Source: Thermococcus bergensis (lineage in GTDB: Archaea; Methanobacteriota_B; Thermococci; Thermococcales; Thermococcaceae). Taken from it: a stretch of DNA of 64,000 nucleotides. The notes below the pieces were generated by a model, which saw only the letters and a list, made by a program, of their open reading frames with translations, did not search any database and was not told where the DNA came from. The position numbers and the translations under genes were made by a program. Position 1 is the first letter of the stretch. Each line of letters opens with the position of its first letter. The DNA is taken from contig NZ_JABFNK010000001.1 in assembly GCF_020386975.1 (NCBI RefSeq), forward strand, positions 62,001 through 126,000, read 5' to 3'. This document shows positions 63,622 to 64,000 of this stretch, in pieces.

Positions 63622-64000
63622 TGAAGATGACGAGGATGGAAGACGAGGAGAAAACCGCCCAGTATACTCACATTCATAAGCTTTTTAGAAAAGCATTAGA
63701 GATTTCCTTTGATACAGTTATTATGCTATTCCTGTTTTTCATCCTCTACCTAACCGTCTACTCGATATACCTTAATTTCAAGCTAACCTACAATGTTAGC
63801 GACCCAAAGCTCCTTATTGCGAATATACTAGTCACTATTATCCTGATAGAAACCTACAGAATTTTAATAATCTATCTAAGGCAACACCGCGTTAGCATCA
63901 CTCACATCCTCGAAGTTGGAATCGTGGCACTCGTCCAAAAGCTCATCGTTGCCTCGGATTTTAAGGAGCTCGATGCCTTAAAGCTCTTTGCTGTTGGTGG
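63621..64000 (+). CDS. PsiE-like membrane protein (3' end outside window)
   Basis: Frame open to the window end, 126 residues seen. Membrane helices cover about 35-55 (DTVIMLFLFFILYLTVYSIY) and about 70-90 (LLIANILVTIILIETYRILI). The pattern (helix pair, then IETYRILIIYLRQHRVSITHI) resembles the phosphate-starvation-inducible PsiE family. Starts at 63627 or 63636 are also possible, since 63621 overlaps box D of the sRNA. Confidence 0.7.
   Translation, partial: MKMTRMEDEEKTAQYTHIHKLFRKALEISFDTVIMLFLFFILYLTVYSIYLNFKLTYNVSDPKLLIANILVTIILIETYRILIIYLRQHRVSITHILEVGIVALVQKLIVASDFKELDALKLFAVG

Overview
The window is chromosomal DNA of a hyperthermophilic euryarchaeon of the order Thermococcales, most likely Thermococcus or a close relative. 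The evidence is a full-length reverse gyrase, ADP-forming acetyl-CoA synthetase alpha subunit, ribose-1,5-bisphosphate isomerase, archaeal phosphopantothenate synthetase, Taw3, an archaeal-type GluRS and aIF5B/IF-2, a CGP-CTERM surface protein, GGTG-type ribosome binding sites and AT-rich TATA boxes. I ran no database search; family names come from motifs and remembered family features.

Region 1 (1-13.4 kb) is an unusual signalling cluster. It holds four Hanks-type Ser/Thr kinases (one cut by an IS, one frameshifted), a membrane PP2C phosphatase whose exterior PEGA domains match those of the adjacent receptor kinase, an MIT-like plus AAA ATPase of Vps4/katanin type, and a small helical protein resembling Snf7/ESCRT-III. 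I read it as a phospho-regulated, ESCRT-like membrane-remodelling module and consider it the best candidate for an undescribed system.

Region 2 (13.4-31 kb) is an accessory defence island: an Eco57I-like type IIG restriction-modification enzyme, a HEPN-MNT toxin-antitoxin pair with a three-site operator array, an AAA ATPase plus PD-(D/E)XK/RAMA nuclease pair, an AbiEi/AbiEii pair under a perfect inverted-repeat operator, a PLD-SNF2 helicase, an EVE-domain protein, and two IS982-type elements, one of which splits a DUF365 gene. A regulatory scar at 20.79-20.95 kb repeats, in order, the promoters of the AAA-nuclease and AbiE operons.

Region 3 (31-44.5 kb) is mixed: a C/D box sRNA, a CGP-CTERM beta-propeller surface protein, CoA biosynthesis, a Cro/C1-type regulator, an aminotransferase, R15P isomerase, a TOPRIM-like protein, Taw3, an 869-bp IS next to tRNA-His, and a corA gene broken both by a frameshift and by an RHH-TnpB (IS200/IS605-like) element.

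Region 4 (44.5-64 kb) is mostly housekeeping: TldD/TldE, a C69 peptidase, Ndk, GltX, a PP-loop ATPase, IF-2, a second 869-bp IS, a SWIM protein, reverse gyrase, AcdA, a second C/D box sRNA and the start of a PsiE-like membrane protein.

The five DDE insertion sequences belong to two unrelated families. Every copy has its transposase split by a -1 shift at an A7 run, which points to frameshifting or transcriptional slippage as the expression mechanism. TSDs are visible for all five (6-7 bp for the IS982 type, 10 bp for the 869-bp type).
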